From contig NZ_JAGINT010000002.1 in the NCBI RefSeq assembly GCF_017876295.1, positions 1,364,001-1,428,000 of the forward strand: a DNA stretch of 64,000 nucleotides. Reading direction: 5' to 3'. This DNA comes from Kribbella aluminosa. GTDB lineage: Bacteria; Actinomycetota; Actinomycetes; Propionibacteriales; Kribbellaceae. Position 1 is the first letter of the stretch, and every line of letters starts with the position of its first letter. Shown here piece after piece: positions 1 through 10,000 of this stretch. The notes under the pieces were generated by a model. It ran no database searches and was not told where the DNA came from. It saw only the letters and a program-made list of their open reading frames with translations. The position numbers and the translations under genes were made by a program.

Positions 1-1153
1 CGACGCGCATCCGGCGCAGGGCGTCGCGCCGCGCTCGCAGCCCACTTAGGTCGGCCTGAAGTGCATCGGAGTCCTCGCTATGCTCGTGGTCATTCAACTC
101 CTGCCCTGCGTTAGCGCCAACTGCTTGGTGGCATGTAGGACACACCCCCGTCGCAACCGCTATGGCAACTTGCCGCGACGCGAGGGCCGTAGTTAGCCGA
201 CTCGTGAGGGCATCGCTTTGCGACTCGATCGTGGTCAGCTCGGTCCTAATCACTGGGGCCAGGACAGCTCGCCAGGTGTCGTGAGCCGCAGTGCGCAGAT
301 CGTCGATGCGGTCATCAACCTTCGCCTGGAGAGCATCGACCTCCTTGCGCTTGGCATCGCGCGTCGCCATCAATCCGCGGAATCGACTATTGCTGGTGAG
401 CGACTTCTCAAGCTCGTTTACGTCGTTTTGCAGCTCGACTACCAGGTCATTCAAGGCCATGACGTTGGCGCGTTCGTTCTCAGCCTCTTCTGCTGCCAGC
501 TGCAGCGCGTTGCCGAGATCCTTCGTCGCCTTGTCCTTCTGTGCGGTCTTGTACTGAGCGGTCCGGGCGGTAGCCAGCATCGCGGCCACGTCGTCACGAG
601 CCTGGGTGAGCACAGGAACGCCGAGGATCCGCTCGATCGACGCCTTGAGCCTTTCGCCCGCGTCGCTGCCAGGTACTAGCAGCTGTTCGTACTCCTGCAG
701 CAGTTCGGCGTCAAAGAGAAAGAATCGCGCGATCTGCTCAGGAAGCAGCCTCGCCAACTCGCGGTCGCGATCGTCGGGCCCGAGCACATTCCCGTCCTTC
801 ACCATGCTCACGGTGGTCCGGAATGCTTGCGACCCTGCACTTCCATCCTGGACATAAGCCCGCGTCAGCTTGTAGCTATGACCTTCATGGGTGAACGCGA
901 GGACCACTTTGAATGGTCGAACCGTGGAGCTATCAGCGTCGTCCCGGTTACCCACTCTGGCAGGCTCGATCTGGCTCGATCCGCGGCCCAGAACCACGCC
1001 GAAGAGTGCCCAGCGCAGCGCGTTGAGGAAGGTGGTCTTGCCGCGTCCGTTCTCGCCCCAGATGAGCTCGACGCCTGGGTTTGGTGCGAACTCAAACCGC
1101 TGAGATCCGCGGTAGGGGCCAAAGTCAGTCAGGTCGATGGCGACGAGTCTCAC
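1..1153 (-). CDS. DndD/SMC-like P-loop ATPase, partial (C-terminus beyond left edge)
   Basis: The frame is open from a GTG at 1153 to the window edge (384 codons). The GTG overlaps the stop of the upstream gene (GTGA), and a GGAGGG ribosome site lies about ten bases before it. The N-terminus has a Walker A motif, GENGRGKT at residues 33-40, in the RecF/SMC/DndD context 'FGPYRG...NALRWALFG'. A later 'RFFLFDAELLQ' resembles the FFFDGE motif of DndD. Long charged helical stretches follow, and CPTC at residues 338-341 looks like one half of a Rad50-type zinc hook. In this family the second ATPase half (signature, Walker B) should lie off the left edge. Last gene of a four-gene overlapping set with a PLD-helicase, so a nucleic-acid-sensing role in phage or plasmid defence is inferred. 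It could be a true DndD, an ABC-three-component ATPase or another SMC-like defence ATPase. Confidence 0.8.
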   Translation of the reverse strand, partial: MRLVAIDLTDFGPYRGSQRFEFAPNPGVELIWGENGRGKTTFLNALRWALFGVVLGRGSSQIEPARVGNRDDADSSTVRPFKVVLAFTHEGHSYKLTRAYVQDGSAGSQAFRTTVSMVKDGNVLGPDDRDRELARLLPEQIARFFLFDAELLQEYEQLLVPGSDAGERLKASIERILGVPVLTQARDDVAAMLATARTAQYKTAQKDKATKDLGNALQLAAEEAENERANVMALNDLVVELQNDVNELEKSLTSNSRFRGLMATRDAKRKEVDALQAKVDDRIDDLRTAAHDTWRAVLAPVIRTELTTIESQSDALTSRLTTALASRQVAIAVATGVCPTCHQAVGANAGQELNDHEHSEDSDALQADLSGLRARRDALRRMRV

Positions 1154-1422
1154 GAGCCTGTCCCTCCACTTAGGCCGCTCGTTGTTGGTGTGACCGCGGG
1201 CTCGTCGGGATGTTCGACCAGCCATGCTTCGACTGCGTGCGCGACCGCCCGTGCCGCAGATATGCGATTGTCAGGATTGTTCTGTTCTGCAGCGAGTACA
1301 GCGGCGAGCAACTCGGCTGGGACTTCAGGGAAGTCTGCGGCCCGGACCTCCTCGGTCGCAGCGAAAACGTCTTCTGCTGGAGGCTGTGGCAGCTGAAAAG
1401 GTGGCGGTACAGAATCAGTCAT
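1150..1422 (-). CDS. Small 90-aa protein of the putative defence operon
   Basis: The ATG lies inside the last codons of the helicase gene and the stop overlaps the GTG of the ATPase gene, so translation is coupled on both sides. The product is acidic and Pro/Ala-rich, with a mostly helical centre around 'ELLAAVLAAEQNN' and 'SAARAVAHAVEAWLVEHP'. No family was recognised. Its size and place just before an ABC-type ATPase resemble the 'middle component' of ABC-three-component systems, but this rests on position only. A longer in-frame start at 1548 would run through the helicase gene and is less likely. Confidence 0.65.
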   Translation of the reverse strand: MTDSVPPPFQLPQPPAEDVFAATEEVRAADFPEVPAELLAAVLAAEQNNPDNRISAARAVAHAVEAWLVEHPDEPAVTPTTSGLSGGTGS

Positions 1423-3556
1423 CGTTGTCCTCGGTCTCGGAATCCACTTCGACGCCCGCTGCTCCCTGGGCCGCATCGAGTTCGATCGGGACCCCGTGGC
1501 GGATGCACAGTGCCTCAATATGGGTGAGAGCTTGGGGGTTGGCCGCACCGTGAGCGAACTCTAGGACGCGATGGAGTTCTCCAGCGAGTAGGCGGTCGCC
1601 GCCAACTGCTGGGCGGTCCGACTCCGGTGCGGGAACCACGATCGCATCATGGAGGAACGCCAGACTCTTACCCGGATACCGGCGAAGGATCCTTCCGCGG
1701 CGCTGGATGAACTCACGTGGGTTACGGCTGCTGGCCAAGATCAGGGCATGGCTAACTGCGGGGAGATCGACGCCCTCGTCAAGACAGCGCACGCTCACAA
1801 GGATGCCCCCGTTGATATCCATCTCAGCGAGGGTGGCGTCCCGGTCGCCGCTCATTGAGCTGTGATACTCCAGGGAATCCAGCCCCGCGTCAGAAAGCGC
1901 GCTCCTGATCTGACCAAGCTGTCGCAGCCCGTCGCAGTACACCAGCCATCGCTGACCATGTTGATAATGCTCTGTCAACACGCGAACGGCCAGCGGCACC
2001 TTGCCGGCTGCTCTCTTCAGAATTCGAGCACGTGCGATTGCAAGCTTCCGAAGTCGGTCGTTGCTCTCGACATCGTCCAGGGCGTTACCTCGGCGGCCCG
2101 CCTCTCGGCGAAGTCTTCGCGAGAGATCTTCGTATTCCGCCTGTTCCGCGGCCTCAAGAGCGACCTCATGGGGGATATAATTGTAGGGCGTTAGGACGCG
2201 GTCTCTGATCGCGTCCTGCAACGTGTACGGAGGCGGCAACACTCCGCCAAAGAACTCAAACAGACGGGAGGTGCCTTCTGGGTCGCCGGCGCGCTCCGGT
2301 GTTGCGCTCAGGCCGAGCCGCCAGGGGGCTGCAAGTGTCAACAGGTTCTGTGCACTGGAGCTTCCCAGCCGATGAGCTTCGTCTGCGACGACAAGTAGCC
2401 GATCATTATGGGCGACTCTGGTGAGGAAGGCATCAGTTGCCGCAGTTTGGATCATGGCGACAACGACTCGTGGGGGATTGCCAGTCGCTGGAGCGCTCGT
2501 CCACGGGTAGAGCAGGTCGTCTGTGCGCCATTCATTGTTTCCCGAGCCGACCAGCAGGATCTGTGGTGACAGGTCCCCAAGATGGTAGGTGAGCTCTCGA
2601 TGCCACTGATCAAGGAGAAGCGCGCTGGGGACCAGGACGATCGCGCTGCCGCCCTCCGTCAGCACGACGCGAATGGCTTGCACAGCCGTATACGTCTTGC
2701 CGCTGCCTGTGGCATGCTCAAGCAAACCGCGGCGGCTATGGAGCTCCCACGTCGCAAGTGCCTGAATCTGATGGTCGCGGAGCGGCCTCGCATCGGTTGG
2801 CGTTGCGGCCCGGATTGCAGCCTCGGCCACGGCCTCGTCGACCAGCACCTCCCAGTCCGCCGGACTGGCGTCGCGGATTGCTTGTGCGGCGCCTTCTGGG
2901 ATGGACCGGACGTCGACGCTCTCGATCTCATTACGCCACAATGCTTCGAAACGAATGCGAGCATCAGTAACACGTTGTGCGTCGCGGCCACCGACCCAGG
3001 ACGGAAAGACGTCTATGCTTTCGAGATTTCCGTCAGCCGATAGGCCTAGAAAGGTCTCATTCATAGAGCCGCGGAAGCCGACAGTGTCGTCGAGATTGTC
3101 GGTGAATAGTCCAACCTTGTCGTGGAAGAGTCGACGATCGCCCGGAGTCGACGAGGCCGTCAGGATCGCAAGCCGGATGTCGACCACCTCGGCCGCGATC
3201 AGTCCCGCCAGAACCTGGGCGGGTTTGCGCGACCGCTCGCTCTCTAGTAGGAGGCGCAGTTCGGCGACGAGGGCCGCCCCGAGCTCCTCGTCGCTGAGGG
3301 CGGCATAACCCTGTCGCAATGCTCCGGCGTCGATGCTCGAGAAGACTGGTGAGCAGATCAGTCTCATCCGACCACCGGCGTTGATGAAGTCTTTCAACGC
3401 AGGCCATGCGATAGAGAAGACGGCGGAGGAAAAGTAGCCAGCAATCCGGTCGTACCGCACGGATGTTCGCATGCATGGCAGGTAAAAATCGCTGGCAAGG
3501 TCGTCAACGCTCTTGTCATAGCTCGGGGCGAAGTCATGGTCGCGGAGGCCGCTCAT
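1415..3556 (-). CDS. Phospholipase D-like domain fused to superfamily 2 DEAD/DEAH helicase
   Basis: 713 aa. The N-terminal ~250 residues form a PLD-like nuclease-type domain with one HKD-like site, FHDKVGLFTD, around H145, followed by 'GFRGSMNET'. The SF2 helicase core follows: Walker A ATGSGKT at 282-288, DEAH at 392-395, 'GLSATP' motif III near 415-420, and C-terminal 'CLDEGVDLP' and 'QRRGRILRR' (motifs V and VI). The ATG overlaps the stop of the upstream gene (ATGA). PLD-helicase fusions are known from DNA phosphorothioation-dependent restriction and other defence loci. Its overlap with a DndD-like ATPase gene suggests an anti-phage DNA translocase/nuclease. No dndB, dndC or dndE gene is visible, so a true Dnd system is not shown. 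Confidence 0.88.
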   Translation of the reverse strand: MSGLRDHDFAPSYDKSVDDLASDFYLPCMRTSVRYDRIAGYFSSAVFSIAWPALKDFINAGGRMRLICSPVFSSIDAGALRQGYAALSDEELGAALVAELRLLLESERSRKPAQVLAGLIAAEVVDIRLAILTASSTPGDRRLFHDKVGLFTDNLDDTVGFRGSMNETFLGLSADGNLESIDVFPSWVGGRDAQRVTDARIRFEALWRNEIESVDVRSIPEGAAQAIRDASPADWEVLVDEAVAEAAIRAATPTDARPLRDHQIQALATWELHSRRGLLEHATGSGKTYTAVQAIRVVLTEGGSAIVLVPSALLLDQWHRELTYHLGDLSPQILLVGSGNNEWRTDDLLYPWTSAPATGNPPRVVVAMIQTAATDAFLTRVAHNDRLLVVADEAHRLGSSSAQNLLTLAAPWRLGLSATPERAGDPEGTSRLFEFFGGVLPPPYTLQDAIRDRVLTPYNYIPHEVALEAAEQAEYEDLSRRLRREAGRRGNALDDVESNDRLRKLAIARARILKRAAGKVPLAVRVLTEHYQHGQRWLVYCDGLRQLGQIRSALSDAGLDSLEYHSSMSGDRDATLAEMDINGGILVSVRCLDEGVDLPAVSHALILASSRNPREFIQRRGRILRRYPGKSLAFLHDAIVVPAPESDRPAVGGDRLLAGELHRVLEFAHGAANPQALTHIEALCIRHGVPIELDAAQGAAGVEVDSETEDNDD

Positions 3557-4125
3557 GACATCACCGACGGAGGATCGCCGAGCAATGATAGGCGAGTAAG
3601 TTCTTCTCGCCGCTGCAGTCCCGATAGCAGCCGGTCAGCTCGAACCGCGACGACATGCTCGGGGTAGCCGCCGTTGCGACGTACATCACGACGCTGATCG
3701 CTCTGACCATGGATTGCGGCCTGGTGTACCGTGGCTGCGCTGACCTGAATGCCCTTCGAGTAGGGGAACTCAGAATGAGCGTTGGCGTCCCAGAAGACGA
3801 AGATGTCAAATTCGGCGATGTAACCGGCTAACAGGACGAGGACGCCAGGGTCCAGCGCCAGTTCACCTCTTTGTCGCCTCTTCTGGCCGGGCAGTCGTAG
3901 CTGGATGCGGTAGTCGCCGGCCTTCCGCTCGGAAGGATGATCGGTGCAGTTGAAGACGTACAGTCGTACGTTACGAGGCAGAGGCGGTTGACACACGAGG
4001 TCCAGAGGCTTGGACATCGCCGACTCTGGGTCGAGATCGTTCATGACCGAATCTCCCAGCGCGTCGACAAAGCGCCGGTAGAGCGCAGGCAACGGCTGCT
4101 TCTCGCTCGGTGTCCACGCTCCCAC
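3553..4125 (-). CDS. Unrecognised first gene of the putative defence operon (~190 aa)
   Basis: The frame is open up to a GTG at 4173. I prefer the GTG at 4125 because a TAGTCT hexamer ends seven bases before it, which fits a leaderless actinobacterial transcript; no Shine-Dalgarno is visible at either start. The product has a conserved-looking core, 'DYRIQLRLPGQ' then 'FDIFVFWDANAHSEFPYSKG' and 'HVVAVRADRL'. Its acidic and His/Glu residues recall modification-sensing or nuclease-associated domains of restriction loci, but I cannot assign a family. Its end overlaps the helicase start (ATGA), making it the likely lead gene of the operon. Confidence 0.65.
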   Translation of the reverse strand: MGAWTPSEKQPLPALYRRFVDALGDSVMNDLDPESAMSKPLDLVCQPPLPRNVRLYVFNCTDHPSERKAGDYRIQLRLPGQKRRQRGELALDPGVLVLLAGYIAEFDIFVFWDANAHSEFPYSKGIQVSAATVHQAAIHGQSDQRRDVRRNGGYPEHVVAVRADRLLSGLQRREELTRLSLLGDPPSVMS

Positions 4126-4132
4126 GGCGATT

Positions 4133-4138
4133 AGACTA
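4133..4138 (-). promoter_or_regulatory. Possible -10 element for a leaderless defence-operon transcript
   Basis: TAGTCT on the minus strand is followed by seven bases and then the preferred GTG at 4125, the spacing expected for a leaderless mRNA. No convincing -35 was seen. Confidence 0.3.
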
Positions 4139-4294
4139 CGGCCTCTCCGGGAATCTCGCGATCTTTTCGACACCGGAGATCTGGACTCTGCTGCCGGAAC
4201 CTACTGGGCGTCTGGCAGTGGAGTAGCTTCAGCAGGCAGGCCGACTTCGATGGCTGAGCTGTGCGAACCTCTCCTTCCTTGTCGGGTGGAGAGA

Positions 4295-4921
4295 TCACCG
4301 AGCTGGCAAGCCGGCGAGCAACGCCGCTGCGAGTGCGCTACCGAAGGGCCGCCCAGGATAGGCGCGACAGGTGTGTCGCTGCCACCGAGAGGGGTGCCGG
4401 GGTTCGCCACCGACTGTCCAGACCTGGAGAGAACGAGACTCCAGCTCGGTCATCAGCCATTGGATCTGTGACCGATGATGGATACGCGCTGCGCCTGCGG
4501 GTTCGGCACGCCCCCAGCCCAGCAGTACGTCATCCGCGCCGAGAAGCAGTCGGAGTAGGCCGTCTCTCGCAGCCAGCCACTGATCGCTGTCCGCGCCGAG
4601 TGTCCCCAGCGCGGTGACGTCCTTCGACGCGATTGGAAACAGGTTGCCCACGACTACGTCGTCACACCCGATCAGGCGAGCAGCGAGCGATACACGGTTC
4701 AGCGTCCTCTGCCCTGAGGTGGCCAGCGGCGGATTGGCAAGGACTGCGAGCAGGCGACGTACAGATGACATGTCGGCAGCATTATGCGACGACACGTCGC
4801 TGGCTGCGCGACCGGGACCCATGCTCCAGGAATCGCGCGCCGCGAAGGCTTGCGCTGTCTGGTCAGTTCGCGGCATCCAAAATCCGCTAAGCCCGCTGGA
4901 ACGGTGGCGGCCGGCGCCCAT
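4295..4921 (-). CDS. DUF1643-like protein
   Basis: Up to 208 aa. The core 'LLAVLANPPLA...' then 'IGCDDVVVGNLFPIASKDV' then 'DDVLLGWGRA' follows the DUF1643 pattern (VMLNPSTAD, hydrophobic xxVNLFxxxxxDP, then xxAWG). The usual 'NPSTAD' reads NPPLAT here, so this is a divergent member. The biochemical role of DUF1643 is unknown; members often sit in mobile or defence-rich regions. The first start in frame is at 4921; starts at 4876 and 4771 are also possible and none has a strong ribosome site. Same strand as the defence operon, about 120 bases upstream of its alternative start. Confidence 0.6.
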   Translation of the reverse strand: MGAGRHRSSGLSGFWMPRTDQTAQAFAARDSWSMGPGRAASDVSSHNAADMSSVRRLLAVLANPPLATSGQRTLNRVSLAARLIGCDDVVVGNLFPIASKDVTALGTLGADSDQWLAARDGLLRLLLGADDVLLGWGRAEPAGAARIHHRSQIQWLMTELESRSLQVWTVGGEPRHPSRWQRHTCRAYPGRPFGSALAAALLAGLPAR

Positions 4922-5372
4922 GCCTTATGGTCGCCGTCACAGCTACTGGCCGAGCGGCTCCTGAGCGCGATTGGGAAGACTCGATGCGGCGTCGCGCGGT
5001 CCGCGCGGAGCTCGGCTAACTTGCGGCCGCACGCGGCCCCTCCGTCTCCTCCGCTCAACGAGCCGTCAAACTCCTCGCCGAATGGGGCCCTTGTAGAGCT
5101 CAATGCCGGCCGCCGCACACTTGTGAATCACACATCTCCTGCAGAGGCGTCAGCTGCAGCGAAGTTCCTCGGCGGTCGCAAGGATTACACTCGTCCGTCC
5201 GACGGACAAGCCCGATCGCTCGACCTGGAGGTCCGTCAACTTGGCGAGCCGATCGCCAAGTCCCGTGCCGATGCAGACCCGGAGGACACCGCTGACCTCC
5301 GCGATCTGCTTGTAGGCGCGATTCGAGGCAGCGGTGGCGAACTCGCCGAGATCGCTGACTACGACCTCGCTA
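4922..5372. other. Intergenic or decayed DNA, no supported gene
   Basis: Only short ORFs without recognisable family features were found. A minus-strand 88-codon frame (5150-5416) runs out of the end of the IS110 remnant and is probably the fused frame after its break point. The stretch looks like degraded mobile-element flank. Confidence 0.4.
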
Positions 5373-5738
5373 TCAGACTGGTCGGATCTGCAGCAACCGC
5401 GCCATGCGCAGCGCATCCCGCGGGTCGGTCTCGAGCCGATCGCCGGCCGGACGCTGCAGCTTCGACGACGCTGCCACCTCGCACCGCACCCCCGCCCCGA
5501 TCAGCGCTCGCGCCAGCCTGAACCCAGTCAGCCCGGGCTCATATACCACCGCGCACGGGCTCGGCAGCCTTGAGATCCACGCCAGCACCTCCCCGAACGA
5601 CGACGTCAACCGCGCCTTGGACACCTCGCCGGTCAGCCCATCGATCGCCGCCGCAGGGACCGGCCGGGCGTGCACATCCAGCCCAACACTCGTACTCTCA
5701 GTAAAACACCGGGGTCTCCTCACCCTCGGAAAGGCCAA
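5373..5738 (-). pseudogene. IS110-family transposase, N-terminal remnant
   Basis: About 100 residues match the start of IS110-type DEDD transposases: 'TESTSVGLDVHARPVPAA', 'VVYEPGLTGFRLARAL', 'CEVAASSKLQRPAGDR' and 'TDPRDALRMARLL', including the N-terminal acidic residues of the RuvC-like domain. The protein stops after 'QIRPV', so the rest of the catalytic domain and the C-terminal transposase_20 domain are missing. It marks an old insertion and deletion between the defence region and the SbcCD-like pair. Confidence 0.8.
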
Positions 5739-5962
5739 GCACGGAAACGCGCTCGGTAACCCACAATTGCGCGAGCGAGGTCCCGGCCAGCACCTACCTC
5801 CCCTAAGACGAGAAGCAGTCCTACATACGGTCTAAAGCCCACCCGCCGGCGCGCCGATCTGCCGTGGGTGACTCGGACGGTCGCCGGAAATTGCTGGCGG
5901 AGCTGGCGCCCTGGGACGGCGGAGGTTGCGCGGTCGGGCGCACGAAGGAAGGCGGGGAGTCC

Positions 5963-7066
5963 GTGAAGCTGGTGCTGTTCTCCGATTTGCACCTCGACAC
6001 ACCGTTCCGGTGGGCAGGCCCTGAGCTGGCGCGCGCCCGGCGGCGGGCGCTGCGCGCGACATTGAGGCGCATCACTGATCTCGCGAGTGCCGAGCAGGTC
6101 GATGCGCTTCTGTGCGGGGGCGACCTGTACGAGCACGACAAGTTCTCGCCGGACACTGCCCAGTTCTTGCGCGACACGTTCGCCGAGCTTGAGCTGCCCG
6201 TGTACCTTGCGCCCGGCAATCATGATTGGTATGGGCCGACAAGTCTGTATCGGCAAGTCGACTGGTCACCGAACGTGCATGTGTTCACCGAGGACCGGCT
6301 CACCCCCGTCGAACTGGCTGAAGGGCTCACCCTTTGGGGAGCCGCACACCGGGCGCCGGCGAACACCGACGGCTTCTTGGAACGCGGGTTCACCGTCGGA
6401 CGCGGTGGAGTCAACCTCGCTTTGTTCCATGGCTCGGAGGTCGCACGTCTCCGCTTCGAGGAGTCTGGCAAGGCCCCGCATTCCCCGTTCAGCGAGGAGG
6501 AGATCGAGCGCACCGGTCTCAACCATGCCTTCCTCGGACACTTTCACAACCCGCGCGACGCCGAGCGGCATACCTATCCGGGCAATCCCGACCCATTGAC
6601 CTTTGGTGAAGGCGGTGAGCGGGCCGCGGTCGTGTTCACAGTCGCCGGGAACGGGACCGTGACACGAGACCGCCGCCGGGTCGCCGTCAGCGAGGTCCAC
6701 GACCGCGACATCAGCCTCGACGGCGTCACACACTCCGGTCAGATCCGGGACCGGGTCGAAGCTGCGGTCACTGGGCTCTCCGGTGTGGTGCGGGTAACGC
6801 TGGCCGGCGAGATCGCCCCCGGCGTTGACGTGCACCTGGCGGATCTAGCGGGTGTCGCGCCCCACCTGGAGGCGCTCGTGCCTCGGCTGGGTCGCGTCGG
6901 TGTCGCCTACGACTTCGCGACGCTCGCGGAGGAGCGCACCGTGCGCGGGCAGTTCGTCCGTAGCGTGCGGGCCGCCGCCGACCTCGATGACGACGAACGT
7001 CGTCGGGTCCTCATCACCGGGCTGCGGGCTCTCGACGGTCGCACCGACGAACTGGAGGTGCACTGA
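5963..7066 (+). CDS. SbcD/YhaM-like metallophosphoesterase, DNA repair nuclease subunit
   Basis: 367 aa from a GTG with a purine-rich AAGGAAGGCGGGGAG leader; an upstream in-frame start exists but encodes unconserved sequence. Calcineurin-like metal-site motifs are visible: 'LFSDLHLDTPF' (D-x-H), 'LLCGGDLYEHD' (GGD), 'APGNHDWYG' (GNHD) and a later 'FLGHFHNPR' (GHxH). In the SbcD/Mre11/YhaO families this subunit is a manganese-dependent nuclease working with an SMC-like ATPase. The next gene starts one base after its stop and encodes that ATPase, so the two form an operon. Confidence 0.9.
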   Translation: MKLVLFSDLHLDTPFRWAGPELARARRRALRATLRRITDLASAEQVDALLCGGDLYEHDKFSPDTAQFLRDTFAELELPVYLAPGNHDWYGPTSLYRQVDWSPNVHVFTEDRLTPVELAEGLTLWGAAHRAPANTDGFLERGFTVGRGGVNLALFHGSEVARLRFEESGKAPHSPFSEEEIERTGLNHAFLGHFHNPRDAERHTYPGNPDPLTFGEGGERAAVVFTVAGNGTVTRDRRRVAVSEVHDRDISLDGVTHSGQIRDRVEAAVTGLSGVVRVTLAGEIAPGVDVHLADLAGVAPHLEALVPRLGRVGVAYDFATLAEERTVRGQFVRSVRAAADLDDDERRRVLITGLRALDGRTDELEVH

Positions 7067-7067
7067 C

Positions 7068-10000
7068 ATGCGCATCGTGTCCGTCATCGCGCACGCGTTC
7101 GGCCCGCTGGTGGACGCCTCTCTCGAGTTCGCGCCTGGCATAACGGTGCTTGCGGGCGGCAACGAGTCCGCGAAGTCCTCTTGGCACGCCGCGGTGTATT
7201 CCGCGCTCTGCGGTCGCCGCCGCGCAAGGGGCGCCCCGACCAGGGAGGAGAGGCGGTACGCCGATCTGCACCGGCCGTGGGATGGCACGGCGTGGCGCGT
7301 GTCGGCGGTGGTCGAGCTCGACAATGGCCGTCGCATCGAGCTATCCCAGGACCTCGAGGGCATGGTCGACTGCCGCGCGATGGATGTTGCGCTCTCCCGC
7401 GATGTCAGCGCCGAGATCATGTTCGACGGATCCCCGGACGGCAGCCGGTTCGTCGGGCTGGACCGCAAGTCGTTCGCTGCGACCGCGTGCGTCAACCAAG
7501 CGGAGTTGCTCGCGGTCCTCGATGCAGCCGGCGGCCTGCAGGATTATCTGGCACGGGCAGCGGCCACCGCTGGCACGGATGCGACCGCGGCCGCCGCCCT
7601 TGAGCACCTGAGTAACTTCTATCGCGACCACGTCGGGCAGGACCGTGCCAACGCGACCAAGCCGCTGCGCACCGCTAAGGTCCGGCTCGCATCCGCCGAG
7701 GAGGCCCTGGCACGGGCACGGGCCGAGCACGCGGACTATCTCTCGCGGATTGAGGCCGCCGACGACGGCCGCGACGAGGCGAGCCGCGCCTGGGCGGCGA
7801 CCGTGGCCACCGAACAAGACGCGCACGCCGTCGAAGAGCTGCTCACAGCGGCTCGTGTCGCCACACTGGCGCAGACGGACGCCGAACGGGCGCGGGAGCG
7901 CGCCACGCAAGTCGCTGGCGAGCTGTCTCGCTTAGACCGGCGCCGAGCCCGCGCGACCGAGATCCACAGCCGTTTTGGCGGGGTCGCTCCCAGCGGCATC
8001 GCCGACCAGGAAAGCAGCGCCCAAATCGTGTCGCGGGCACTGGCCATGTGGCAGGCTGCGCCAACCCCGCGCCCGCTCGCCGGGCCGACCGCCGAGGAGC
8101 TGCGCGCCGAGCTCGAGACGCTGCCTGCCGCACCAGATGGGGACACCACGGTCGTCCCGACCGTGCGCGCCCTGGTGTCCGCTTATGAGCAAGCTACCGC
8201 GGTGGCGGCAGCGTACGACCGGCGCCGGCCAGCCTCGGACGGCGCCACGGACGACCCGACGCTGGCGGCCGCAATCGCGGCCGGCCCAGCAATACTGCGT
8301 GAGCTGGCCGCATCCCTGGCGGCCATCGACGCGCCCGGTAGCGTCGACGTGTCCGACCCATCGAGCCTGCCGGCGATCGAACGAGAACTGGACGATGCCC
8401 GTGCCCAGCACCGGCAGGCCGCCGAGGCCGCCGGAGCCGCAAGCCACGCCGCCGACGAGATAGCCGCGGCGGACCGGCAGGCGGCTCGCGTTTCGGCACC
8501 CGGCGTCGCGGCCCAGACCGCAGGCGACTCCAAGTGGCGGACCGCGCTGCTAGCCGCGGCGGGCGTCGCCGCACTGGTCGGCATCGCGCTGCTTGTGGCG
8601 GGGCTGCCGCTGCCAGGCGGGGTTGCGGTCGCGGTAGCCGTGCTCGCTGGCGTGCTCGGCATCAGGCGCACGACCGCTCCGGCATCGGCCCGCCTGACCG
8701 GACCGAGCCCGACCTCCGCGGCCGAGCAGGCCCGGCAGACCGCAGCAGCGGCCGAGCACGCACTCCGGGAAGCCGACCGGCGTGTCGCGGAGTGCGAGGG
8801 GCGTCACAGCGCCGCCGCTGCCGCGGCCCGCCGCGCAGAAAATATCCGCGCGGACAGCGCCGCCCAATGCGCGGCACGCGGTGTGCCGGACGACATGACT
8901 GTGCTGCGGCAACTAGCCGCGCAGACCGAGGTACTGCTGGAGGCGCGGATTGCCACCGCCCGATGGATCGCGGACGTCGAGCAGCTCCGCACCGACGCGG
9001 GCCGCGCCGAGGACCGGTTGCGGACCGCGCTCAGCTCCCGCGGAGTCGCCGCTGCGGACGACACGGGCGTGCCCATCGCCGACGCCTTCGCCACCTACGA
9101 GCAAGCGTGCGCAGCGCGAGCGGAGAAGACCACCGTCGCCGCGCGCCGGGCGCCGCTGGAGCATGCCCTGGCCGATCGGGTCGCCGCCGAGGACGCAGCC
9201 GCGGAGGCCGAGGCGACCCGTGCCCACGCTGTCAACTTACTCCGGGACGCCGCCCGCGTCGCCGGGCTTCCCGCCGACGCCGAGCCGACAGCCTTGGCCG
9301 TGGCGCTGCCCGCCTGGCAGGACCAGTGGGCCGAGCAGGTCCAACACGCTGAGGGCGAGCAGCGGGACTGGGCTGAGCTCGTCACGCTGCTCGAGGGCTG
9401 CACCCTGGAGTCGTTGAGCGAGTCCGTAACTTCGCTGCGCACCGAGTACGCGGCCCTGGTGAGAGCTGCGCAGGACGCCGACGCCGCGTCACGGGAGGCG
9501 ATACGGGAGCGCGACGTGGTCGCGGCCGGCGCCGAGGTCGACGCTGAGACCGGCGGTGACTGCGACGCCATTGCGAAGCTGGTCCAACGCGCCCAGGAGC
9601 AGGTGGCCGTGGCCCGCAGTAACGCGTCAGCGCTGGCAGCTGATGCGGACAACGCGGCAGGCGCACTGGCCGAGCGGGCGAGGTCGCTGTCAAGCGTGCC
9701 GGAGGCAGAGGAGGAGCTGACCGCCGCGCAGGCGGAGATGGAGCGCGTCGACAAACTCGCAGCTACGTTGGAACTCACTAGACGCTTCCTCGCCGACGCG
9801 CAGGAACAGGTGCATCGCGACATCGCTCCGGTGCTCGCGGGCACGCTGCGGCAATGGCTGCCGTCGGTGACCGAGGACCGGTACGTCGACGCGATGGTTG
9901 ATCCGGCGACTCTGCAGGTGAAGGTGCGGGGCGCGTCGGGCCGGTGGCGGCGCGCGGACCTGCTCTCTGTCGGCACCGCCGAGCAGGTCTACCTATTACT

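Noticed and set aside
1..4173. A complete Dnd phosphorothioation system
   Set aside because: Only DndD-like and PLD-helicase genes are visible; dndB, dndC and dndE are not in the window.
5150..5416. An 88-aa minus-strand gene
   Set aside because: It begins inside the IS110 remnant in another frame and shows no ribosome site or family motif.
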